37,189 bases of DNA from a virus. The notes beneath the pieces were generated by a model. That model had not been told where the DNA came from. It was given only the letters and a program-made list of their open reading frames with translations, and did not search any database. The stretch is taken from positions 1 through 37,189 of IMG/VR virus record IMGVR_UViG_3300030012_002207; one strand, given 5' to 3'. The translations under genes were made by a program, and so were the position numbers. The stretch's first letter is position 1. Each line of letters starts with the position of its first letter. This document shows positions 9,117 through 16,607 of this stretch, in pieces.

Positions 9117-9556
9117 ACTCCGTACCTAGCATTTCCTCTGAGAGCAAAGTATAAGCCACCTACATACAAACTTACATGTAAGTAGTCTCTCCAAATTACA
9201 TCCCATAAACTATTTGGGCTCATTAGCCATAAAACTCCTGTCACAACACAAGTCATAGTAATACCACTAAATCTAGTAAGTAAGTCTCCAATATTCCAAA
9301 TAATATTTTGTGAAGTCTCACCAAACCATTTATGCGTAGGTATAATACCAATTACACCTCCGACTATGAGTCCAATAGCAGATCCTATTTCACCATAGGT
9401 TACAAACCACCAAACAATATATGGTAGATTCCACATCTCTGCTACTGCTCCATCTACTGGGAACTTACTAAGTCCTTGTTGTAAGAACATCACACTAAGT
9501 GGTATTCTTAATAAAAATGTAGCAAGCGGTGCTGCTACTTTTGGTATGTATTTCAT
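9113..9556 (-). CDS. DoxX-family inner membrane protein
   Basis: 147 residues with about four hydrophobic helices. The N-terminus RIPLSVMFLQQGLSKF has the arrangement of the DoxX family, whose members are membrane proteins linked to respiratory, sulfur or redox metabolism. The second and third helices carry GEIGSAIGLIVGGVIG and TMTCVVTGVLWLM. It lies between a peroxiredoxin gene (2-base gap) and sbcD (4-base overlap). DoxX proteins are often partnered with thiol-redox enzymes in cells, so the pair may act together; this is inference. It is unusual cargo for a phage. Confidence 0.82.
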   Translation of the reverse strand: MKYIPKVAAPLATFLLRIPLSVMFLQQGLSKFPVDGAVAEMWNLPYIVWWFVTYGEIGSAIGLIVGGVIGIIPTHKWFGETSQNIIWNIGDLLTRFSGITMTCVVTGVLWLMSPNSLWDVIWRDYLHVSLYVGGLYFALRGNARYGV

Positions 9557-9558
9557 AT

Positions 9559-10071
9559 CTATCCTACTAATTTATCTCCAGGTGTCCAAGCACACCCTGT
9601 TAATCCTCCTTCTTGAATCGCTAATAAAGTTCTATGAATCTCTTTAGCGTCTCTGCCTGTATCTAAGCAATTTACTGATACGTGCTTAACTATATTATTT
9701 GGATCAATAATATATGTTGCTCTATAATGGACTCCTTCCTCTTCACTTACGATTCCAAGTTCATACCCTAAAGCCATGCCAGAATCTGCGGCAAGAGTAT
9801 GCTTAAGAGAACCAATAGGTGAGTTAGGTTGTTGTTTCCAAGCAAGTTTACAAAATTCATTGTCTCCACTTACTCCAATAACCTGTGCATCATCTACTAA
9901 TTGATCAAAAGCTACAATCTCTGTAGGGCAAATGAAAGTAAAATCTTTGGGGTAAAAATACATTACTGTCCATTGTGAGTCAATGTCAGCTTGAGTTATC
10001 CCAGCGATAGTATTATCACTTTCACAAGTTGCCATTGTGAACTCGGGAAACTCTTGTCCAACTGTTACCAT
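9559..10071 (-). CDS. 2-Cys peroxiredoxin (AhpC/TSA family)
   Basis: 170 residues. FYPKDFTFICPTEIVAF holds the peroxidatic Cys (C48) with the PxxxT/SxxC active site of peroxiredoxins. C160 in the C-terminal GLTGCAWTPGD is placed as the resolving cysteine. The protein should reduce H2O2 or organic peroxides using a host thioredoxin-type donor. Length and motifs are intact. It is translated from the leftward DNA-metabolism operon between the ssDNA-binding protein and DoxX, so it would be made early, perhaps protecting RNR and the Fe-S enzymes during infection. Confidence 0.94.
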   Translation of the reverse strand: MVTVGQEFPEFTMATCESDNTIAGITQADIDSQWTVMYFYPKDFTFICPTEIVAFDQLVDDAQVIGVSGDNEFCKLAWKQQPNSPIGSLKHTLAADSGMALGYELGIVSEEEGVHYRATYIIDPNNIVKHVSVNCLDTGRDAKEIHRTLLAIQEGGLTGCAWTPGDKLVG

Positions 10072-10715
10072 TTTTGTTCTCCATCATTGCTAGAAAATTC
10101 TTCTGCAACTTCTTGGTCAGGAGCCTCACTACTCCCTGCTCTAACTCTATCTAATAGTTCTTTTTGAGCATCAGCACTTGGGCGAGGAAGTACCTCATCC
10201 ATAGATTTCAACCCTGATATCAACTCTCTTTCTTCTTCATCTAATGCTCTAGTTTTACACCTGAGTACTTGTAGTTGGTACTCTACATTGAAAGCCATTG
10301 GTCCAGTTTTTACTCTTTTAAAGTGTACATCCCAACCTGTTTCGGGATCTGTGGGGTCACCAAGATCTTCTGCAGCAAGCATTACTTGCTCCAGTAATTT
10401 TTTCTTTAAGTTGAGTACTTTGACTTGCTTGTCTTTTGGATCAATACATTGTATTGCATACGACCAACCACACTTCATCTCAGGGTAGTAGTCCTTTACG
10501 TGATCTTTTTCTTTATTATCAAAAGATTCTGTAGAACGATTAAAGGAAAGACACTCCATAGGAATGTTCTTTGCGTTCTCACCTTTTATCCAATAAACAT
10601 ATCTAGGAAGTATATCTCCTACCATTCTTACGACATTGTCGCCATCTTGATATGTATATTGATTTATGGAAGACTTCTTAGCCTTACCTTCTAATTGTGC
10701 AAATTTTAATGCCAT
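10065..10715 (-). CDS. Single-stranded DNA-binding protein (gp32-like)
   Basis: 216 residues from the ATG at 10715, chosen because AAGGAG lies 8 bases upstream and because the preceding gene ends one base away. The frame stays open further to 10769 but adds a basic stretch without an SD. The protein has an N-terminal basic segment (MALKFAQLEGKAKKSS), a beta-rich core with aromatic residues, and a disordered acidic tail (PDQEVAEEFSSNDGEQ). This is the layout of phage replicative SSBs, in which the tail recruits partners. The assignment rests on layout and context more than on a clear motif. Confidence 0.65.
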   Translation of the reverse strand: MALKFAQLEGKAKKSSINQYTYQDGDNVVRMVGDILPRYVYWIKGENAKNIPMECLSFNRSTESFDNKEKDHVKDYYPEMKCGWSYAIQCIDPKDKQVKVLNLKKKLLEQVMLAAEDLGDPTDPETGWDVHFKRVKTGPMAFNVEYQLQVLRCKTRALDEEERELISGLKSMDEVLPRPSADAQKELLDRVRAGSSEAPDQEVAEEFSSNDGEQKW

Positions 10716-10716
10716 T

Positions 10717-11115
10717 TTATTTCTCCTTCTGTGACTTCTCATACTGAAAATGAACTTGTCCATTCTCAATCTTAAGTAGCCTATTCTTTTTAATTATGTT
10801 CTGCACTCCTTTGGGAAGTCGTGCTAGTTCTATTGTTAGTTTCTTTGTTGTTAAATATTCGTTATAACTTCTAAAAGATGCTACAGCGATATACTCAGCC
10901 CATTCTGAATCAGAAGCGGACTTACGATGCTTGTAAATAAACTCAGGATTTAGTAAAAAACTATCACCTGAGTAATCTTTTCCATAAAATTTAAAGAGTC
11001 TGTCTCGTCTACTTGTAGGTGGATAATCATATGTTAGATACCAAACTATAAGTAAGATGTCAGAAACCTTATTATTGCTATGTTTTGCGATCTTTTTCCA
11101 ATTATATCGTATCAT
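10717..11115 (-). CDS. Conserved hypothetical protein, unknown function
   Basis: 132 residues, basic, no membrane segment. It contains YPPTSRRDRLFKFYGKDYSGDS and a C-terminal KKNRLLKIENGQVHF. The start is unresolved. The ATG at 11115 lies only 3 bases after a strong -10 box, so transcription from that promoter would begin inside the codon or just after it, and no other ATG follows for many codons. Either this gene is read from an upstream message or it uses a non-standard start. It precedes the ssDNA-binding protein by one base. Confidence 0.75.
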   Translation of the reverse strand: MIRYNWKKIAKHSNNKVSDILLIVWYLTYDYPPTSRRDRLFKFYGKDYSGDSFLLNPEFIYKHRKSASDSEWAEYIAVASFRSYNEYLTTKKLTIELARLPKGVQNIIKKNRLLKIENGQVHFQYEKSQKEK

Positions 11116-11117
11116 AT

Positions 11118-11146
11118 ATTATACTAAAAAATTCAACTCCTGTCAA
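11118..11146 (-). promoter_or_regulatory. Sigma-70-type promoter, leftward
   Basis: TTGACA (11141-11146), 17-base spacer and TATAAT (11118-11123), with the A-rich AAATACTTC extension in front of the -35 box that recurs in this genome. The expected start point is near 11111, inside the annotated start of the gene at 10717-11115. Confidence 0.8.
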
Positions 11147-11157
11147 GAAGTATTTTT

Positions 11158-12438
11158 TCATAGGTCATTTACCTCGTATCCTTGCTTCATGTAGTAGCCT
11201 CGTCTATTGTTCGCCTGTCTTCGTGCAGTTTTTCCTACTAAATTTATATCCACTACAACAGGCTGTGCTTTATCTTCCTGTACTCTTATAATACGTCCTA
11301 TAAGCTGCGTCAACAAAGGTTCGTTGTTTACAGGAGTTCCTAAGATGAGACAACTTAGACAGTCAAGTGATACACCTTCTGAAAATATCGACTGTGTACC
11401 ATATAAAATATTTTTATCGTGCCAAAGTTCTTTCATCATCTTAGGACGTTCTTCATGAGGTATATCTCCTGTAATTGCTATAGCCTCATCTCCACTCAGT
11501 TTAGCACAAGTTTTTAGAAACTCTACTCGGTCTGAGACAACCAAAACTTTATGACCCTTAGCTGCATAGGCACTTGCTATCATAGCAATCGAATGTACAT
11601 ACTCCTCTTGATACGAGAGGTGTGTAACTTTATTTGCCCATGGGATATTCTGTCCATCCATAAATCTTACGTCCGAAGATATAATATCTACTTTAGGTAT
11701 CATATAGTTTTCTTTCGGTGGTTTGTGTACTGTTTGTCCAAAATAGTCTCTAAACACTACATGCTTACCATCTTTTCTTTCAATAGTTCCTGACAATCCG
11801 ATCTTATATTTTGCTTTATTTTTGTCGATAATCTTAGCAAAAGTAGGACTGCTAACATGATGCATCTCATCAAGTATCACAGTTCCAAATTGATCGGAAA
11901 TGTCAGAGACCCTACGGTATAAAGACTGAACACTCCCTATAACAATGGGGCTGTTCATATTGAATTTACCGCCACCAATAATTCCTACGTCAATGTCAAA
12001 GACTTTCTTTGCCTCTGTTTGCCATTGTTTTAGCAAAGCTAAAGTATGGACAACGACGAGAGTTTTTTGACCAAGATTTGATGCGATTGCTAAGGCAGTA
12101 AATGTCTTGCCCCAGCTTACCCAAGCGTTAATTATACAACTGCTATCGACTTTGTCGAACACCTCTTGCTGGCTTGGTCGTAACTTAAACTTGAAAGAAG
12201 GAAATTCTATCGGTTTGGTCACACGTTTATCAACTACTTCATAATCTTTCGGAATCAAATCTTCTCTACCACTTGGCATAGTAATCAACTCTTTTCGAAT
12301 AATCCCCATATTTTTAATTGTAATTGGGGGATCTCGTGGATCATGACTTGGTATTGTATATGTAAGTGTGCTATCGATATCCGACTGCTGACGAGGAGTC
12401 GCACTCATATAGATTCTATTACTTAGCACTGCTTTCAT
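11158..12438 (-). CDS. uvsW: Superfamily 2 DNA helicase (UvsW-like)
   Basis: 426 residues. Q-type motif LRPSQQEVFDKV, Walker A AWVSWGKT (105-112), DEMH box (190-193), motif III SGTIERKDG and motif VI QLIGRIIRVQ form a complete SF2 core of the UvsW/XPB kind. The Walker A is odd: Trp replaces the usual Gly or Ser before GKT. UvsW-type enzymes unwind branched DNA and R-loops and help shift from origin- to recombination-driven replication. The stop lies 11 bases before the 11141 promoter box, and the start overlaps its upstream neighbour by 4 bases. Confidence 0.9.
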   Translation of the reverse strand: MKAVLSNRIYMSATPRQQSDIDSTLTYTIPSHDPRDPPITIKNMGIIRKELITMPSGREDLIPKDYEVVDKRVTKPIEFPSFKFKLRPSQQEVFDKVDSSCIINAWVSWGKTFTALAIASNLGQKTLVVVHTLALLKQWQTEAKKVFDIDVGIIGGGKFNMNSPIVIGSVQSLYRRVSDISDQFGTVILDEMHHVSSPTFAKIIDKNKAKYKIGLSGTIERKDGKHVVFRDYFGQTVHKPPKENYMIPKVDIISSDVRFMDGQNIPWANKVTHLSYQEEYVHSIAMIASAYAAKGHKVLVVSDRVEFLKTCAKLSGDEAIAITGDIPHEERPKMMKELWHDKNILYGTQSIFSEGVSLDCLSCLILGTPVNNEPLLTQLIGRIIRVQEDKAQPVVVDINLVGKTARRQANNRRGYYMKQGYEVNDL

Positions 12439-12914
12439 ATCTTTCGTCTTGTAGGTTTTATTTCTTGCTCAAGAAAGTCGTAGATAACCCAAGGCAAACC
12501 GTTTAGATATAGCACTTGTGCCCACGACTCGGTACTTTTTGGAGGACGTTTTTCCGAGAAAGAATGATGAATGTCTTTTAACCAGATTGTAGAAGTATGT
12601 ATGTTATCCTCAACTTTTCGAATCTTATGACATTTCAACTGTGTATATGTAGACTTCTCGTAATGGAAATACTTTCCTGAGGTGTCTACATAGTTCTTGC
12701 CTCTATGTTTTATCAATCCCACTACATCATCAATTTGAAACTTGAGTGGAAATAAATTTTTTAAAGGTGTCCTCAACCTTCTTTGCCCAATAGTATCCCC
12801 AGTTTGGTTTAAGTCATCAAGTATTTTATCGTCTATAAAAACAATACCATCTTGTTTCCAGATATTATCTGAGTTCAAAACGTAAACTGGGTACACTAAG
12901 TCAAATCTAACCAT
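12435..12914 (-). CDS. Conserved hypothetical protein of the replication operon
   Basis: 159 residues from the ATG at 12914 (MVRFDLVYPVYVLN); an in-frame ATG at 12950 lies well inside polA and is less likely. Features: GIVFIDDKILDD, GQRRLRTPLKNLFPLKFQ and a Lys/His/Trp-rich C-terminal half, with no known domain. It overlaps the polA stop by 8 bases and the uvsW-like start by 4, so it is locked into the operon and is probably a replication or repair accessory. The function is unknown. Confidence 0.8.
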   Translation of the reverse strand: MVRFDLVYPVYVLNSDNIWKQDGIVFIDDKILDDLNQTGDTIGQRRLRTPLKNLFPLKFQIDDVVGLIKHRGKNYVDTSGKYFHYEKSTYTQLKCHKIRKVEDNIHTSTIWLKDIHHSFSEKRPPKSTESWAQVLYLNGLPWVIYDFLEQEIKPTRRKI

Positions 12915-15177
12915 ATAGTTTAGTATACTTGCCCATACTATAGTCATCACCTATCTCAAAGTCACAACCAACTGGAGCACCATTTATGTATACACCTCTG
13001 TCCATTTGTACAAACTCTGTAAGTTTTTTACTGTACGCATCAATCTCATGATGTGGACACTCTGCAAGAATGGAGTCATGTACAAGAGCAAAAATTCTAC
13101 TCTTTAGTCCGTTCTCTTTTATATAGTTATTCATATCTATTGCGGCAAGCAAGTTCATATCGGAAGATACAGACTGAACTAAGAAGTTAATGCCACTTCT
13201 TACTTCATGACTTGCTATGCCTTTATCAGCACTTCTCACATTTTCAAGTCTGCGCTTTCTACCAAAGGTAGAATATAAGAACGCATTTGCTTCAATAAAC
13301 TCTTTTTGTTCTTCTAACCAATGCTTTAGTCTGCTGAACTGATCAAAGTATTGGCTAATAACTCTCTGTGCGTCTTGAACAGAGAAGTGAGACCCTGAGT
13401 CTTTTGTAACTTGTTGTGATATTTTATTAGGCCCTGCTCCATACATAATACCGAAAGTAACAGCTTTAGCTGCCTGTCTTTCAAATGAGTATAGTTCAGC
13501 GACCTCATCTATCTCACAAGGCAGTCTAAAAACTAACTTTGCAATCGAACTGTGAAAGTTTCCACCAGATCTAAATACTTCACTTAGATTTTTATCACCA
13601 GATAGTGCAGCAGCTACATATACCTCTGCAGTTGTTAAGTCCATTGCAACTATCTGATTTCCTTCTTTTGCTTTGATGCAACCTTTGACAATCGGATTGT
13701 CTCGAGGTATCTGTTGCATATTCAATTTACCACTTGAAGAAAGTCTACCTGATGTTGTAGCGTGTAGGTTGAAATTAGTTCTCAATCTACTATCTCTATC
13801 AAGTTGCGGTATAATCTTATCTAAATAAGTATTTTTAATCTTAGATTTCTGACGAATATTTAAGATTAGATTCGGTACTGGGTGCTGATCCGCAAGCTGG
13901 GCTAAAACCTCTGCATCTGTAGAGTGTGCGCCTGTACCAGTTAGTTTACCTGTAGGTTCTAATCCAATAGCATCAAATAGTAAGTTTCGTAACTGTACTG
14001 TACTGTTTGGATTGAACTCTTTGCCTTGTGCTTTTTCAAATAGTTGTACTTCTTTATAGCTATACAACTGTTCAATAGCTTCACTTATTTCTTTTTCCAT
14101 CAAGTTTTGTGCCTCTTCTAATCTTCTACGATCAAAAGGTACACCATTATCTTGACAGTCTTTTAAGAATAGCATACCAGGAATAAGAATATCCTTGTAT
14201 ACTTTTACTAGTTTTGGATTTTTATTAAGAGCCTCTAGCATTAGCTCATAGAGTTCATAAGTAACTGCAGCGTCCATCGCAGCATATACTTGCATCACAT
14301 CAAATGGGATAGATTCCCAAGTAAACTGTGATTTTAGAACTCCGTTTCGCTTACAATAATCAGCTATATAATTATGTAAGTCTTGTTCATAGTTTCCATA
14401 CTTTGTATGCTTCAAAGCTAGTTGCTTCAATCCATGTGTTCCTGGATTTTCATTCAACATATAGTGCATCAACATGGTATCTTCTATGCGTGGAAACTCA
14501 AAATTGAAATGGTACTCTAAAAATGCCAAGTCAAACTTTGCGTTATGAAAGACGGTTATCTTTTTGGTAAAGAGCTTCTGGAGTAAAACCTCCACTTCCT
14601 CGTCTACCACGTCTGTTAAAATGTATACTGCATGATCTCTGCAGTAGGCGAGACTTAACCCTAGGATATGCCCGTCTCTTGGGTACAGTCCTGTTGTCTC
14701 TGTATCGCATGATATGTAACCTGTTGGAGCGTTTAGCGCTTTGTTTATCCATTCAATTGCCTCTTCCTTGTTGTCAATTCCATAGAATGACTCTGTAGAT
14801 ATATCTACTGGTTTTAAATCCCCACTAACATATCCTAAGATATTTTTTAGTGAGTCCTCCCATGTTCTTCTTGCCTCAGGTCTAAAGGCGAGCATAGCAG
14901 GATTGATAACTGGGAGAAATTTATCGTCTATAAGTCGCCCGCTATGCTCTGTGATTGATCTCTCAGGAGTGAACTGCTGTAACGCCTCACTCCCTACGAG
15001 AATGACCCAATCGTAGACATCAAGATCAATGTCAATATCTACGTCTCTTTTTAAAACCTTTTTAATATCTGGATTACTACATAAATGGTAGTGATCAAAC
15101 TCAAACTCATTTTGAAAATGAGTTACATAATCTGTTCTGTTTGGTGCTTTGTCTATCAAAGCTACTTTGTTAGTCAT
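12907..15177 (-). CDS. polA: Family A DNA polymerase with 3'-5' exonuclease
   Basis: 756 residues. The proofreading domain shows exo I SCDTETTGL (D158, E160), exo II HNAKFDLAFL (D216) and exo III YAAMD (D302). Polymerase motif A is AMDLTTAEVYVAAAL (D513, E518), motif B RQAAKAVTFGIMYG (R567, K571, F575, Y579) and motif C ALVHDSILAEC (H700, D701). The residue equivalent to E. coli 762 is Phe. The Glu after the motif C Asp is Ser, and motif A has TTA in place of the usual SQI. There is no 5'-nuclease domain; that activity is encoded separately at 4541-5413. This is the replicative polymerase. Confidence 0.96.
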   Translation of the reverse strand: MTNKVALIDKAPNRTDYVTHFQNEFEFDHYHLCSNPDIKKVLKRDVDIDIDLDVYDWVILVGSEALQQFTPERSITEHSGRLIDDKFLPVINPAMLAFRPEARRTWEDSLKNILGYVSGDLKPVDISTESFYGIDNKEEAIEWINKALNAPTGYISCDTETTGLYPRDGHILGLSLAYCRDHAVYILTDVVDEEVEVLLQKLFTKKITVFHNAKFDLAFLEYHFNFEFPRIEDTMLMHYMLNENPGTHGLKQLALKHTKYGNYEQDLHNYIADYCKRNGVLKSQFTWESIPFDVMQVYAAMDAAVTYELYELMLEALNKNPKLVKVYKDILIPGMLFLKDCQDNGVPFDRRRLEEAQNLMEKEISEAIEQLYSYKEVQLFEKAQGKEFNPNSTVQLRNLLFDAIGLEPTGKLTGTGAHSTDAEVLAQLADQHPVPNLILNIRQKSKIKNTYLDKIIPQLDRDSRLRTNFNLHATTSGRLSSSGKLNMQQIPRDNPIVKGCIKAKEGNQIVAMDLTTAEVYVAAALSGDKNLSEVFRSGGNFHSSIAKLVFRLPCEIDEVAELYSFERQAAKAVTFGIMYGAGPNKISQQVTKDSGSHFSVQDAQRVISQYFDQFSRLKHWLEEQKEFIEANAFLYSTFGRKRRLENVRSADKGIASHEVRSGINFLVQSVSSDMNLLAAIDMNNYIKENGLKSRIFALVHDSILAECPHHEIDAYSKKLTEFVQMDRGVYINGAPVGCDFEIGDDYSMGKYTKLYG

Positions 15178-16006
15178 ATAAATACTTCCTTAATTTTTTT
15201 ACTCGATCTTCTGGCAAGCTACCTGGGTCTAATCCATCAGGCATAGTTTCTATCTTAGCCAAAAGTTCTACTTGTTCACATAAGTCTGCAACCTTTTCTG
15301 CAGCCTCTCTCCCTGCGGTGTCTCCATCAAATAGAATATCTACTTGTCGTACACCAATAAACTTTAACATACTTAGTTTGTATGTATCGATATTTTGTGT
15401 GCCAAAGCAACACATTGCATTTGTTAAACCTTTATCATGAAGGTTTATTGCATCAAAAATTCCTTCCACCAATATTATTCTGCCAAGTATTGGTTTGGCA
15501 GTAAAAGGAAACAAGGGCAACTTAGATTTTGGAGGATAGATTAAGTACTTAGGTACTACTGTTCTATCCTGATGTCTACCTATAAATGCTCTTGTAGCGC
15601 CAGTTACATCTGTTACAGGAAACACAACTCGACCTATGAAATGCGACTCATGGTGTGTAAAAGCACCAAAGTTTGCATATGTTTTTGGTTTGATGTTTCT
15701 AAAGTTTCCTATGTAGGGTAGTGCATCACTAGGTGCTATCAATCCTATATTCTGTGCCCTTATTTCTTCTATCTTCTTCTTTACATTATTTCTTTTAATC
15801 TCAAGGTGACTAACTGGGGCATCAAAGTGTTTGAAGATATTTCCTTTGAACCCGCAGGCAAAACAGTTGAAGATCCCTGTGATTTTATCAATACGCATAG
15901 ATGGATTGTTGTCATCATGTTCTGGGTTCAGACACGATACAACATAGTCCGCACCTTGATTGCGAAATACTATCTTATGTTTATATAAAATCTCCTCTAC
16001 GTTCAT
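15170..16006 (-). CDS. DNA primase (CHC2 zinc finger + TOPRIM)
   Basis: 278 residues. A zinc-binding N-terminus has C25, H30, C48 and C51 (CLNPEHDDNNPS, then FNCFACGFKG). The TOPRIM part has LVEGIFDAINL near 182 and DILFDGDTAGREAA near 228, giving the catalytic Glu and Asp residues. No helicase domain is fused, unlike T7 gp4; the helicase is a separate gene two genes upstream. It overlaps polA by 8 bases. Confidence 0.94.
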   Translation of the reverse strand: MNVEEILYKHKIVFRNQGADYVVSCLNPEHDDNNPSMRIDKITGIFNCFACGFKGNIFKHFDAPVSHLEIKRNNVKKKIEEIRAQNIGLIAPSDALPYIGNFRNIKPKTYANFGAFTHHESHFIGRVVFPVTDVTGATRAFIGRHQDRTVVPKYLIYPPKSKLPLFPFTAKPILGRIILVEGIFDAINLHDKGLTNAMCCFGTQNIDTYKLSMLKFIGVRQVDILFDGDTAGREAAEKVADLCEQVELLAKIETMPDGLDPGSLPEDRVKKLRKYLYD

Positions 16007-16137
16007 ATGCTATTGTATACTAATCTAAACATTGGAAGAAACAATACTATTACTAAAATCCATGCAGTAAGTGTTTCTAAAAATGCTATTAATCCTCTAT
16101 CAACTTCTGTTTCGACTTCTTGTCGTTCAGTTTCCAT
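16003..16137 (-). CDS. 44-residue single-pass membrane protein nested between primase and ParB-like genes
   Basis: An acidic N-terminal half (METERQEVETEVDRG) is followed by one hydrophobic helix (TAWILVIVLFLPMFRLVY). A strong SD (AGGAGAAGAG) lies 4 bases before the ATG at 16137. The first 49 bases overlap the 3' end of the ParB-like gene in another frame, and the stop overlaps the primase ATG (ATGA). The SD, overlap and composition together make it a likely real gene despite its size. The function is unknown; it could tether or modulate the replication proteins, but nothing proves this. Confidence 0.68.
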   Translation of the reverse strand: METERQEVETEVDRGLIAFLETLTAWILVIVLFLPMFRLVYNSI

Positions 16138-16607
16138 TTCAGCTCTTCTCCTAAATCTTCGTAATATGTCATATCGACCCCCGTTCCCGTTTTGTCCATA
16201 TCATAATACAAACTTTTAAATACAAGCTCCCATAATTGAAATGTAATAGCTATGATGCGGTTTCGTTCTTCGATATCGCCCCATAGATAATACAAGTTAT
16301 GATAATCTTCAGTAAACTGCATTACTTGAATGTCCATATCATAATCAGGACTATTTTTTCTAATTTCGTGTATTGCGCGTACACGCTGTCCTCCAGCAAG
16401 AGGCCAATGGCTTTTTAGACATAATATAGGATTGTGCATACCCTCTGCTAATAAACTTTCCATTAGAGGTTCATTAACTGGGATATTCTCTATATTTTCA
16501 CTAACTGTAGGCTGCTCTAGCAACCATGAAGCTTTTCTACTATACCATTTGTAGGGAGGCAAAGCTACTAGCTCTGCGGACTTTTTTCCAATTCTATCAC
16601 TTGCCAT
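16089..16607 (-). CDS. ParB/sulfiredoxin-like domain protein
   Basis: 172 residues. PVNEPLMESLLAEGMHNPIL followed by LAGGQRVRAIHEIRK is the ParB N-terminal motif pair (a PI-type strand and the G-G-x-R box). A poorly conserved C-terminal helical part follows. In phages such domains occur in nucleases, ATPases and modification factors as well as partition proteins, so no partition role is claimed; no parA or parS is visible. An SD (AGGAG) precedes the ATG. Its coordinates meet the helicase gene by one base. Confidence 0.75.
   Translation of the reverse strand: MASDRIGKKSAELVALPPYKWYSRKASWLLEQPTVSENIENIPVNEPLMESLLAEGMHNPILCLKSHWPLAGGQRVRAIHEIRKNSPDYDMDIQVMQFTEDYHNLYYLWGDIEERNRIIAITFQLWELVFKSLYYDMDKTGTGVDMTYYEDLGEELKWKLNDKKSKQKLIED

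Noticed and set aside
16089-16607. Plasmid-type partition system suggesting a phage-plasmid
   Set aside because: Only a ParB-like domain is present; no ParA ATPase or parS repeats are visible and the gene is embedded in the replisome operon.
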